64,000 nucleotides of DNA. Source: Halomarina rubra (GTDB lineage: Archaea; Halobacteriota; Halobacteria; Halobacteriales; Haloarculaceae). Numbering within the stretch: the first letter of the stretch is position 1; each line of letters begins with the position of its first letter. Positions 44,100 through 52,633 of this stretch are shown one piece after another. The notes under the pieces were generated by a model that ran no database searches, had not been told where the DNA came from, and worked only from the letters and a program-made list of their open reading frames with translations. The position numbers and the translations under genes are program-made. The stretch is taken from the NCBI RefSeq assembly GCF_023699475.1, contig NZ_JALXFV010000003.1:612878-676877 (forward strand), written 5' to 3'.

Positions 44100-44173
44100 G
44101 GCGAGCGGTTTCGCCGCGGGGGGAAAGAGCGTTCCGCCGGTAGGGCTTTCGCCCCGTCGTGCGTCGCGGGGGC

Positions 44174-45163
44174 ATGGGGACCGACATGGCGTACACACGA
44201 CTCGGCTCGACGGGGCTGGAGGTGTCCCGGCTCTGTCTCGGCTGTATGAACTTCGGGAGCGGCCAGCCCTGGATGATGAACGACGAGGCGGCGAGTCGGG
44301 ACCTGCTCGACGCGGCGCTCGACGCGGGCATCAACTTCCTCGACACCGCCAACGTCTATTCCCAAGGGGAGAGCGAGCGCATCGTCGGCGAGGCCATCGC
44401 CGACCGCGACCGCTCGAAACTCGTCGTCGCGACGAAGGTGTTCTTCGAGATGGGCGACGGCCCCAATCAGTCGGGGCTGTCGCGAAAGCACGTCCTCGAC
44501 CAGTGTCGGGCCTCCCTCGACCGACTGGGGCTGGACTACGTCGACCTCTACCAGATCCACCGGTTCGACGACGACGTACCCCTCGGCGAGACGCTCCGGG
44601 CGCTCGACTGGCTCGTCGAGGAGGGTCTCGTGCGGTACGTCGGCGCGAGCACGATGCCCGCCTGGAAGTTCACCAGAGCGCTGTACGAGGCCGACGCCGA
44701 CAACCTCGAACGGTTCGTCACGATGCAACCGGAGTACAACGCCGTCGACCGCCACGAGGAGGCGAACGTCCTCCCGGCGTGCGAGGCGGAGGGCGTCGGC
44801 GTCGTCCCGTGGTCGCCGCTCGCGGGCGGTTTCCTCAGCGGGAAGTACGAACGCGACAGCGCGCCCGAGGAGGGGCGGGCGGCCACCGATGAGTACACCG
44901 AGGCGCGGTTCACCGAGGAGAACTGGGCGGTGCTCGACGAGGTTCGCGCCATCGCCGACGAGAAGGGCGCGACCCCCGCTCAGGTGAGTCTGGCGTGGCT
45001 GCTCCACAAACCGGTCGTCGACGCACCCATCGTCGGGCCGCGGACGAAGGCCCACCTGGAGGACAATTTGGGGGCGCTCGACGTCTCGCTCACCGACGAC
45101 GACCTCGAACGAATCGAGGCGCCCATCACGCCGCGCTGGCCGGCCCCCGGGAAGGACGCCTGA
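44174..45163 (+). CDS. Aldo/keto reductase
   Basis: The 329-residue NADPH-dependent reductase has the standard AKR barrel. The catalytic tetrad is visible in FLDTANVYSQGESE (Asp, Tyr), VVATKVFF (Lys) and LYQIHRFD (His). The cofactor-binding end IVGPRTKAHLEDNLGALDVSL is typical. The start is MGTDMAYTRLGSTGLEVSRL at 44174; the ATG four codons later (44186) is nearly as good. Its substrate is unknown. AKRs of this branch can reduce methylglyoxal, and mgsA lies 0.9 kb away, but this link is speculative. Confidence 0.9.
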   Translation: MGTDMAYTRLGSTGLEVSRLCLGCMNFGSGQPWMMNDEAASRDLLDAALDAGINFLDTANVYSQGESERIVGEAIADRDRSKLVVATKVFFEMGDGPNQSGLSRKHVLDQCRASLDRLGLDYVDLYQIHRFDDDVPLGETLRALDWLVEEGLVRYVGASTMPAWKFTRALYEADADNLERFVTMQPEYNAVDRHEEANVLPACEAEGVGVVPWSPLAGGFLSGKYERDSAPEEGRAATDEYTEARFTEENWAVLDEVRAIADEKGATPAQVSLAWLLHKPVVDAPIVGPRTKAHLEDNLGALDVSLTDDDLERIEAPITPRWPAPGKDA

Positions 45164-45276
45164 CCGGCCGACTCGCTCGCCTTCCCCGACGCTCCGACCG
45201 CAAACTCCCTCGAACCGCCCGACGCCAGTCACACGAGCGGCGAGGTTTAACGTTCGCCCGCCGTCCAACCCCCCGT

Positions 45277-46377
45277 ATGGATACCGAGGAGCTCATCGAG
45301 ACGTTCGAGGCGGCGGGGCTCTCGCCGTACCAGGCACACGCCTACGTCGCCTTGCTCGACCTCGGCGCGGCGTCCGCGACCGAACTCGCCGAGGCCAGCG
45401 GCGTCCCGAAACCCCGCATCTACGACGTCCTCGACGCTCTGGAGGGCCACGGCTTCGTCGAGACCTACGAGAACGACGCGCTCTGCGCGCAGGCCCACAG
45501 CCCCGACGAGGTATTGGCGGCTCTCAGGGACCGCGCGGGGCGACTGGAGGCGGCGGCGACCGAGGTCGAAGAGCGCTGGGAGGAACCGGACCTGGAGAAC
45601 AACCGCGCGAGCATCGTCAAGCAGTTCACGACCGTGCTCAACCGCGCCGAGGAGTTCGTCCAGGGGGCCACCCACCAGATTCAGCTCTCGGCGACCCCCG
45701 ACGACTTCGAACGGCTCCGCCCCGCGCTCCGAGACGCCCACGAACGGGGCGTCTCGACGCGCGTCTCCATCCACACCCTACCCGACGAAGAACCCCCGTC
45801 GGTCGACCGGTTCGAGGGCGTCTGTATCGAGGCGCGCCACCGCCCGCTCCCCGCCCCGTTCGTCGTCCTCGTCGACCGTCAGCAGACCTGCTTCGCCCAC
45901 CACCCCGGTTCGTTCGAACAGTACGGCGTCCTCGTCGACGACCGCACTCACACCTACGTGTTCCACTGGTACTTCATGACCTGCCTCTGGGAGCACTGGG
46001 AGACCGTCTACTCGCTCCCCACCGACGAACCGCCCGTCGAGTACGTCGACATCCGCTACTGCGTCAGCGACCTCAACGCCCTGCTGGCCGACGACGCGAC
46101 CGTCACCGTCCGGGTCGAGGGCTACGACCTGGAGACGGGCGAGGAGGTCGTGTTCACCGGGCGCGTCGCGGACACCCACTACGCGCCGGGGCCGCCCGAC
46201 GGGGACGCCACCCGCATCCTCCAACTTGCCGGCCAGGTGACAGTAGTCGTCGAGACCGACCGCGGCGAGGTCAGCGTCGGCGGCTGGGGCGCGGTCGTCG
46301 AGGACGTCGAAGCGACCCGTATCACCGTGGAGTCGGTCACCTACCCCGACCGCCCCGACCGGCGGAGTGAACGGTAG
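45277..46377 (+). CDS. TrmB-family sugar-sensing transcriptional regulator
   Basis: The 366-residue protein has an N-terminal winged helix (residues 1-75: LSPYQAHAYVALLDLGAASA, then ELAEASGVPKPRIYDVLDAL). A short linker coiled coil follows, and then the C-terminal TrmB sugar-binding domain from about 115 (HQIQLSATPDDFERLRPALR, FAHHPGSFEQYGVLVDD). TrmB proteins bind sugars and control sugar transport and central metabolism. It lies 132 bp upstream of the ABC importer genes and probably controls them. A TATA-like TTTAA (45246-45250) about 28 nt before the ATG suggests a leaderless transcript. Confidence 0.9.
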   Translation: MDTEELIETFEAAGLSPYQAHAYVALLDLGAASATELAEASGVPKPRIYDVLDALEGHGFVETYENDALCAQAHSPDEVLAALRDRAGRLEAAATEVEERWEEPDLENNRASIVKQFTTVLNRAEEFVQGATHQIQLSATPDDFERLRPALRDAHERGVSTRVSIHTLPDEEPPSVDRFEGVCIEARHRPLPAPFVVLVDRQQTCFAHHPGSFEQYGVLVDDRTHTYVFHWYFMTCLWEHWETVYSLPTDEPPVEYVDIRYCVSDLNALLADDATVTVRVEGYDLETGEEVVFTGRVADTHYAPGPPDGDATRILQLAGQVTVVVETDRGEVSVGGWGAVVEDVEATRITVESVTYPDRPDRRSER

Positions 46378-46452
46378 ACGTCCTCTCTCAGTATCACATC
46401 ATCGACCGTGACTGTTGTCGGCTCGACTTCCAATTCGTGCGAAAGCAGCGTT

Positions 46453-46487
46453 TACAACAGCCGTTGTACCGACAGTAGGTATATACT
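46453..46487 (+). promoter_or_regulatory. Sugar ABC importer promoter with dyad upstream of TATA
   Basis: A perfect inverted repeat TACAAC-AGCC-GTTGTA (46453-46468) lies just before the TATA element TATATACT (46480-46487). The TATA is centred about 27 nt before the ATG of the solute-binding protein, so the transcript is probably leaderless; the GGTGG just before the ATG is too close to act as a ribosome site. A site upstream of TATA is the position from which a TrmB-type regulator activates. The match to known TrmB sites is only general. Confidence 0.6.
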
Positions 46488-46509
46488 CTTACCGATGACA
46501 TAAGGTGGT

Positions 46510-48042
46510 ATGCCCGACAAGGGTTCGCATACCGGAGGCGAGGACAGCTCGAGTGTCTCCCGTCGGACGTTCGTGAAAGCGGCTGGCGCTGGCGGTGCGA
46601 TGGCCGGCCTCGCCGGTTGTATCTACGGCGACAGCGGCGGCAACGGCGGTGGCGGCGGGAACGGGAGCGGCGGGAACGGGAGCGGCAACGGCAGTGGCGG
46701 CGGCAGTGGTGGAACCGTCCGCTTCGGGTTCGACCCCGTCGCCGCCCAGGAGAACGGCGACGCCATCGTCCAGGCGCTCTACGACAACGGTCTCTCGCAG
46801 GACATCAACGTGCAACTCGTCCCGGGGGCGCAGGACACGGGAACGCGCCGGGACAACTACAACCGCGCGCTGCGGGCCAACGAGAACCAACCCGACATGT
46901 TCCTGATGGACAACGGGTGGGTGAACATCTTCATCCAGCGGGACCTGCTCCAGAACCTCTCGCAGGAGGCTCCGAGCGAGGTAGTCGACAGCGTCAACAA
47001 CAACTACTTCGAGGGGTTCACCGCGACGGCGCGCGCTCCCGAGTCGAACGACCTGTACGGCGTCCCGGTGTTCCCGGACTTCCCGACGATGCAGTACCGC
47101 AAGGACTTCGCGCGGGAGGCGGGCTACGGCGACTCCGACTTCGAGACGTGGGCGACCGAACCGATGACCTGGCAGGAGTGGTCACAGCTCACGAAGGAGA
47201 TTCAGGACGCCACGGGCACGCAGTACGGCTTCGTCACCCAGTGGGACGTCTACGAGGGCACCGCCTGCTGTACGTTCAACGAGGCGCTCTCCTCGTGGGG
47301 CGGGGCGTACTTCGGCGGTCGGGACAACCTGTTCGGTCCGGTCGGCGAGCGGCCGGTCACCATCAACGAACAGCCGGTCGTCGACTCGCTGCGGATGATG
47401 CGGACGTTCGTCGAGGGGTCGAACTACAACGAGGCGCTCGACGGCTACGCCGGCGGCATCATGCCCAACGCCGTCACCGGCTGGAAGGAGGAGGACGCCC
47501 GAACCGCCATCCTCGAAGGTCAGGCCGTGATGCAGCGCAACTGGCCGTACGCCATCGCGCTCAACGCCGCCGAGGACGAGTTGGGAACCGACGCCTACGG
47601 CGCGATGCCGATTCCGTACGCCGTCACCGAGAGCGAGGCGTCCCAGCAGGGCACCGGCGGCACCACCGCCGCGCTCGGCGGGTGGCACGCGACGGTCAAC
47701 CCCAACTCGAACAATCTGGAGGCGGTCTACCAGGTGCTGACGGCGATGACCCAGGACGACTTCCAGTTGACGCTGCTGGAGGTTCAGGGCTGGCTCCCGC
47801 CGAAACCGGCGCTGTTCGACTCCCAGGAAGCCCAGGACGTGCCGGTGCTCGGCGAGTACATGAACACGATGAAGGTGGCCGGGGAGAACACGATGCCCCG
47901 CCCCGTGACGCCGGTCTGGCCCCAGCAGGCCTCGACCATCGCCCAAGAGGCGAACAACGTGGTGTCGGGGTCGAAGAGCGCGAGTCAGGCGATGAGCGAC
48001 CTGCAGGGTGCCATCGAACAGATCGAGAACCAGGGCGCCTGA
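46510..48042 (+). CDS. Sugar ABC transporter, solute-binding lipoprotein
   Basis: The 510-residue binding protein begins with a Tat signal (SRRTFVKAAGAGGAMAGLAGC) and lipobox LAGC, then a Gly/Asn/Ser linker of about 35 residues that lifts the domain from the membrane. The mature part is a cluster-1 (maltose/trehalose-type) sugar-binding protein, with YDNGLSQDINVQLVPGAQDT, QPDMFLMDNGW, TWQEWSQLTKEI and ILEGQAVMQRNWPYA. The nearest characterised group is trehalose/maltose binding proteins, but the actual sugar is unknown. It leads a five-gene operon with only four bases before the permease. Confidence 0.92.
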   Translation: MPDKGSHTGGEDSSSVSRRTFVKAAGAGGAMAGLAGCIYGDSGGNGGGGGNGSGGNGSGNGSGGGSGGTVRFGFDPVAAQENGDAIVQALYDNGLSQDINVQLVPGAQDTGTRRDNYNRALRANENQPDMFLMDNGWVNIFIQRDLLQNLSQEAPSEVVDSVNNNYFEGFTATARAPESNDLYGVPVFPDFPTMQYRKDFAREAGYGDSDFETWATEPMTWQEWSQLTKEIQDATGTQYGFVTQWDVYEGTACCTFNEALSSWGGAYFGGRDNLFGPVGERPVTINEQPVVDSLRMMRTFVEGSNYNEALDGYAGGIMPNAVTGWKEEDARTAILEGQAVMQRNWPYAIALNAAEDELGTDAYGAMPIPYAVTESEASQQGTGGTTAALGGWHATVNPNSNNLEAVYQVLTAMTQDDFQLTLLEVQGWLPPKPALFDSQEAQDVPVLGEYMNTMKVAGENTMPRPVTPVWPQQASTIAQEANNVVSGSKSASQAMSDLQGAIEQIENQGA

Positions 48043-48046
48043 CGCC

Positions 48047-49033
48047 ATGAGTGCCGACACCGTCTCCGAAGGCAGGCGAGAGGGAGGGCGCACCAGCGCG
48101 TTCTCCGGCGTCGTCCGCTGGGTCGAGAACCTCGGCGAGACGGCGTTCGCCTACCTGTTGTTGACGCCGGTGTTCGTCCTGCTGGGAGCCATCGCGTTCT
48201 ACCCGCTGTTGCGGACGCTCGAACTGTCGATGTACTCCGACCCGTACGTCGACCCGCAGTTCATCGGCCTCGACAACTACGTCGCACTGTTCGAGGGGAA
48301 CCTCAACGGGTTCCTCCCGGGGACGACGACGTTCCTCCCCGATTCGCTCTCGTTCGCCGACGTCCTCCGGAGTTCGCTGATGGTGACGCTCGTGTTCACG
48401 GTCGTCACCGTGCTGTTCGAGACGCTCATCGGGCTCGGGCAGGCGCTCGTGCTCGACCAGGAGTTCCGGGGCCGCCGGTGGGTCCGCGTCGCCATCATCA
48501 TCCCGTGGGCCGTGCCCATCGTCATCCAGGGGATGATCTTCCTGTTGATGTTCCACCCGCAGATCGGGTTCGCGACGCCGTTCCTGGCGGACCTCGGCAT
48601 CATCACCGGGCAGAACACGCTCAACGACCCGTGGAGTTCGCTGTTCATCGTGATGCTCGCCGACATCTGGAAGACGTCGGCGTTCATGGCGCTGCTCATC
48701 CTCGCGGGTCTCCAGAGCATCGACCGCTCGCTGTACGACGTCGCGAAGGTGTCGGGGGCCTCGAAGTGGCAGCAGTTCAAGCTCATCACCTTCCCGCTGG
48801 TGTTGCCGACCATCGGCGTCGCCATCCTGTTCCGGACGGTGGCGGCGATGCGCGTCTACGGTATCATCGACACCACCTCGAAGTGCGAGATCGTGCCGTC
48901 GCTGTCGTGTATGGTCGTCGCGAACCTCGGGTTGAACACCGGGGTCGCGGCGGTCATCGCGTTCGTGACGGCCATCATCATCGCGGCGGTCGTGAGCGTC
49001 ATCATCTACCAGCAGTACCGGGAGGGGTTCTGA
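48047..49033 (+). CDS. Sugar ABC transporter permease (MalF type)
   Basis: The 328-residue permease has six transmembrane segments after a cytoplasmic N-terminus of about 35 residues. The EAA loop is in LYDVAKVSGASKWQQFKLIT, where it contacts the ATPase. WVRVAIIIPWAVPIVIQGMI precedes it. It forms the heterodimeric channel with the next gene, and the one-base gap between the stop and the next ATG supports coupled translation. Confidence 0.92.
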   Translation: MSADTVSEGRREGGRTSAFSGVVRWVENLGETAFAYLLLTPVFVLLGAIAFYPLLRTLELSMYSDPYVDPQFIGLDNYVALFEGNLNGFLPGTTTFLPDSLSFADVLRSSLMVTLVFTVVTVLFETLIGLGQALVLDQEFRGRRWVRVAIIIPWAVPIVIQGMIFLLMFHPQIGFATPFLADLGIITGQNTLNDPWSSLFIVMLADIWKTSAFMALLILAGLQSIDRSLYDVAKVSGASKWQQFKLITFPLVLPTIGVAILFRTVAAMRVYGIIDTTSKCEIVPSLSCMVVANLGLNTGVAAVIAFVTAIIIAAVVSVIIYQQYREGF

Positions 49034-49034
49034 G

Positions 49035-49991
49035 ATGTCGACACAGAGCGACGGACCGCTCTCGCGGTGGGCCGACCGGTCGATGAAGAACCCCGGCCAG
49101 GTGTACCGCGCGATGTTCTACGTCGCCGCGTTCTTCTTCATCGTGACGACGCTGTTCCCGTTCTACTGGCTGGTCGTCCTCGCGCTGACGCCCAATCAGG
49201 AGATCCTCAACGGGTTCGCCGCGCCGGTGCCCGAGGGGTTCAACGTCGCCGCGTTCGCCCAAGTGTTCGAACAGGTGCCGTTCCACCTCTACATGTTCAA
49301 CAGCTTCGTGCTCGCGACGTCGACGACCATCATCGTCCTGCTCATCGCGAGCCTCGCGGGCTACGTCTTCGGGCGACTGGAGTTCCCCGGTCGGGGCGTG
49401 TTGATGCTCGCCATCCTCGCCATCAGCTACTTCCCGCCGGCGGCGTTCGTCGTCCCGCTGTTCGACATCTTCACCGGCGGGTCGCCGGTGGTGGTGCCGT
49501 TCTCCGAACTGGTGTTCGGCAGTCCGGTCAACCTGTTCACGCCGCCGCGACTGGTGAACACGCCGGGGGCGATGATACTGCCGTTCAGCGCGCTGTTCTT
49601 ACCCCTCTCGATATTCGTCCTCACGACGTTCTACGGCCAGATTCCGGACGGTCTGGAGGACGCCGCCCGCGTCGAGGGGACGACCCGAATCGGCGCGCTG
49701 TTCCGGGTCATCATCCCGCTGTCGGCCCCCGGCGTGGCGACCGCAGGGGTGCTAACGTTTATCAGCGTGTACAACGAGTACTTCTTCTCGCAGATCATGG
49801 CGCTGGGCAACCAGCCCCAACAGTGGTCGCCACTGGTCGGTGGGATTCTGAGCTACCAGACCCAGTACACCACGTCGTTCAACCTGTTCGCCGCGGCGAG
49901 CATCATCGGCGTCCTGCCGGTGGCAATCCTCGTCGTCGTCGCCCAAGAACGCATCGTCAGCGGACTGACCGCAGGAGCACTGAAAGAATAA
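49035..49991 (+). CDS. Sugar ABC transporter permease (MalG type)
   Basis: The 318-residue partner permease has six transmembrane segments (first at about 28-50, FYVAAFFFIVTTLFPFYWLVV). The EAA loop is LEDAARVEGTTRIGALFRVI, followed by the typical PLSAPGVATAGVLTFISVYNEYF. An extended external loop (about 140-170, with GGSPVVVPFSELVFGSPVN) is longer than in MalG of bacteria. The stop codon TAA shares one base with the ATG of the ATPase gene. Confidence 0.92.
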   Translation: MSTQSDGPLSRWADRSMKNPGQVYRAMFYVAAFFFIVTTLFPFYWLVVLALTPNQEILNGFAAPVPEGFNVAAFAQVFEQVPFHLYMFNSFVLATSTTIIVLLIASLAGYVFGRLEFPGRGVLMLAILAISYFPPAAFVVPLFDIFTGGSPVVVPFSELVFGSPVNLFTPPRLVNTPGAMILPFSALFLPLSIFVLTTFYGQIPDGLEDAARVEGTTRIGALFRVIIPLSAPGVATAGVLTFISVYNEYFFSQIMALGNQPQQWSPLVGGILSYQTQYTTSFNLFAAASIIGVLPVAILVVVAQERIVSGLTAGALKE

Positions 49992-51175
49992 TGGCACGAG
50001 TCAAACTCGAACACGTCACGAAACGCTACGAAGACGTCACGGCGGTCGACGACATGAACCTCGACATCAGAGACGGGGAGTTCGTCTGCCTCGTCGGCCC
50101 CTCGGGGTGCGGGAAGTCCACGACGATGGAGACCATCGCGGGACTCACCCTCCCTACCGAGGGCGAGGTGTACATCGGGGACCGCGAGGTCACCCGCCTG
50201 CCGCCGAAAGACCGGGGAATCGCGATGGTGTTCCAGAACATCGCGCTGTTCCCCCACATGAACGTCAAGGACAACATCTCCTTCGGCCTGCGACTGCGCA
50301 AGTACGACAGCGAGGAGATAGACCGGCGCGTCCAGCGCGCTTCGGACATCGTCCAACTGGAGGGGATGCTCGAACGCATGCCCGACGAGATGTCCGGCGG
50401 GCAGCGCCAGCGCGTCGCCATCGCCCGCGCCATCGTCCGGAACCCGGACGTGTTCCTGATGGACGAACCGCTGGCGAACCTGGACGCGAAACTCAGGGTG
50501 CACATGCGCACCGAACTCCAGCGCCTGCACAAGGAGTTGGAGACGACCATCATCTACGTCACCCACGACCAGGCCGAGGCGATGACGATGAGCGACCGTA
50601 TCGCCGTCATCGACTCGGGGGAACTCCAGCAGATCGACCCGCCGCTGGTCTGTTACAACGAACCGGCGAACCTGTTCGTCGCGGGGTTCATCGGCTCGCC
50701 GTCGATGAACTTCACTCCGGGTCGCGTCACGGACGGTGGGTTCACCTCCGAGAGCTACGACATCGAGTTCGACCCGGCGTCGCTGGGGCTGTCGCCGGGC
50801 GACAGCGTCACGCTCGGCGTCCGCCCGGAGGACGTCTACCCGGCCGAACAGCGCGCCTCGGTGAGCGACCCGTCGATGACCATCGAGGCCCGGACGGACG
50901 TCATCGAACCAATGGGCGACGAGATATTCGTCTACGTCGTGACGACCGACGAGATGGAGATGGACTTCGAGGCCGCCGAGGCCGGCCAACTGCTGATGAG
51001 CGTCTCGCCCGACAGCACCATCGACGTCGACCAGGACATCGAGGTCGTCCTCGACCGCTCGAAGGTCCACCTGTTCGACGACGAGACCGGCCAGGCCATC
51101 TGCCACGGTCTCTCGCCGAACGCTCAGACGGGGACGACGACCGAGACGGAGACCGAAGCGGGGGACGACGACTGA
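49991..51175 (+). CDS. Sugar ABC transporter ATPase (MalK/UgpC type)
   Basis: The 394-residue ATPase has Walker A GPSGCGKST near residue 37, the Q-loop in MVFQNIALFPHM, the signature MSGGQRQRVAIARAI, Walker B VFLMDEPLANLDAKLR and the switch histidine in VTHDQAEAM. The C-terminal 150 residues form the OB-type regulatory domain of the MalK group (LGVRPEDVYPAE). An acidic Thr/Glu tail closes it. ATG and stop overlap the neighbouring genes by one base each. Confidence 0.94.
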   Translation: MARVKLEHVTKRYEDVTAVDDMNLDIRDGEFVCLVGPSGCGKSTTMETIAGLTLPTEGEVYIGDREVTRLPPKDRGIAMVFQNIALFPHMNVKDNISFGLRLRKYDSEEIDRRVQRASDIVQLEGMLERMPDEMSGGQRQRVAIARAIVRNPDVFLMDEPLANLDAKLRVHMRTELQRLHKELETTIIYVTHDQAEAMTMSDRIAVIDSGELQQIDPPLVCYNEPANLFVAGFIGSPSMNFTPGRVTDGGFTSESYDIEFDPASLGLSPGDSVTLGVRPEDVYPAEQRASVSDPSMTIEARTDVIEPMGDEIFVYVVTTDEMEMDFEAAEAGQLLMSVSPDSTIDVDQDIEVVLDRSKVHLFDDETGQAICHGLSPNAQTGTTTETETEAGDDD

Positions 51176-51375
51176 TGAACGAAGCGGCCCTGCTGTACTA
51201 CGGCGGTGGCACCCTGCTGTTCTTCTTCTGGGTGTACGGCATCGCCGCGTTCGTCCGCGACGTTCGAGGGCGGTACCTGCCGGCGCTCAGACGGTACCGG
51301 CGCGGCCGCGAGGAGCAGCGGGCGGAGGCAGACCGCCGCGAGGAGCGCGAGGAGCGCGAGCAACAGCTCTACTGA
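51175..51375 (+). CDS. Microprotein with one membrane helix, last gene of the ABC importer operon
   Basis: The 66-residue protein starts MNEAALLYYGGGTLLFFFWV. One hydrophobic helix spans about residues 5-28. From there on the chain is a highly charged amphipathic helix, with arginines before residue 50 and then RREEREEREQQLY. The ATG shares one base with the stop of the ATPase gene, so it is translationally coupled. The likely topology is N-out with the charged helix in the cytoplasm, where it could touch the ATPase. The family is not known to me. Confidence 0.75.
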   Translation: MNEAALLYYGGGTLLFFFWVYGIAAFVRDVRGRYLPALRRYRRGREEQRAEADRREEREEREQQLY

Positions 51376-51472
51376 CTATCGCAGTCGTGTAACTGTCTCG
51401 ATAGTATGTTTTTCATGAGTGTTGAGGTACGCTTTTCGGTGGACTCGTTGTAGGGGGGAGCGAGCACTACGA

Positions 51473-52609
51473 ATGGGGCACACGACAGAACCTACAGACG
51501 GAGCGGCTGCGGTCCGAATCGGCCTCGTCGGCCTCGGCAACATCGGTCGTCACCACGCGACCCAGCTGCAGGCCATCGCGATGGACGACCCCGGCGTCTC
51601 GCTGGCCGGCGGGATGGACATCGACCCGGCGGCCCGGGAGGCGTTCGAGACGGAGTTCGGCGTGCCGACCCACGACGACCACGAACGGCTGTTCGAGACC
51701 GTCGACGCCGTCGTCGTCACGACGCCCAACTGCTTCCACGAGGAGTACGTCGTCGCCGCCCTCGACGCCGGTGTCGACGTGCTGGTCGAGAAGCCGCTGG
51801 CCCACGACCTCGCGAGCGCCGAGCGTATCGCGGCGGCCGCCCGCGACGCCGAGGGCTTCTGCATGGTCGGGTTCCACAACCGGTTCGCCGCACCCGCCCG
51901 CGTCCTCCAGAACGCCATCGACGAGGGGCGCTTCGGCGACCTCTACCACGTCGAGGCGAACTACGTCCGCCGACGGGGCATCCCCGGCCGCGGGTCGTGG
52001 TTCACCGACCGGGCGGTCGCCGGCGGCGGCGCGCTCGTCGACATCGGCACCCACGCCATCGACTTCGCGCTCCACGTCCTCGACTACCCGCAGGTCGTCG
52101 AGGTGTCCGGCGTGACGCGCAACGAGTTCGGTCGCCACGAGGACTACACCTACCTCGAACAGTGGGGCACCGACGGCGAGGGGGTCGTCGACGTCGAGGA
52201 CTCCGCGAGCGCGATGCTGCGCTGTGCGGACGGCCGGACCGTCTCGCTGGAGGTCGCGTGGGCCTCGAACCGCCCCGAGAACAACGAGATCGTCGTCCGC
52301 GGCAGCGACGCCGGGGCGACGTTCGACCACGAGGCCGGCGAGTTGACGATGTACGAGACCGACGACACCGGGGCCGCCCACTTCGCGGACACGCAGGTCC
52401 GGACCCGGGACGACCCCGCCCACCGGGCCGAACAGCGCCGATTCGTCGAGGCCGTCCGGAACGGTGGCCCCGCCCCGGTGTCGATCGGCGAGGGCCTGGC
52501 CGTCCAGCGCGTCATCGACGCCATCTACCGCTCCTCGGAGGAGGGCCGGGCGATTCGACTCGACGGGACTATCGAGCAGGCCACCCCCATCCAGCAGACG
52601 ACCGACTGA
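51473..52609 (+). CDS. Gfo/Idh/MocA-family oxidoreductase
   Basis: The 378-residue NAD(P)-dependent dehydrogenase has the Rossmann motif GLVGLGNIGRHHATQL (residues 17-32), EKPLAHDLASAERI (about 105-118) with the conserved Lys-Pro, and DIGTHAIDFALHVLDYP containing the His typical of the active site. It acts on a sugar, inositol or related polyol; the exact substrate is open. It has its own leader (97 bp after the ABC operon, with AT-rich CGATAGTATGTTTTTC at 51400-51415), so it may be transcribed separately. Confidence 0.9.
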   Translation: MGHTTEPTDGAAAVRIGLVGLGNIGRHHATQLQAIAMDDPGVSLAGGMDIDPAAREAFETEFGVPTHDDHERLFETVDAVVVTTPNCFHEEYVVAALDAGVDVLVEKPLAHDLASAERIAAAARDAEGFCMVGFHNRFAAPARVLQNAIDEGRFGDLYHVEANYVRRRGIPGRGSWFTDRAVAGGGALVDIGTHAIDFALHVLDYPQVVEVSGVTRNEFGRHEDYTYLEQWGTDGEGVVDVEDSASAMLRCADGRTVSLEVAWASNRPENNEIVVRGSDAGATFDHEAGELTMYETDDTGAAHFADTQVRTRDDPAHRAEQRRFVEAVRNGGPAPVSIGEGLAVQRVIDAIYRSSEEGRAIRLDGTIEQATPIQQTTD

Positions 52610-52633
52610 ACGTCGGTTCGCGCCGTTCTCCCG

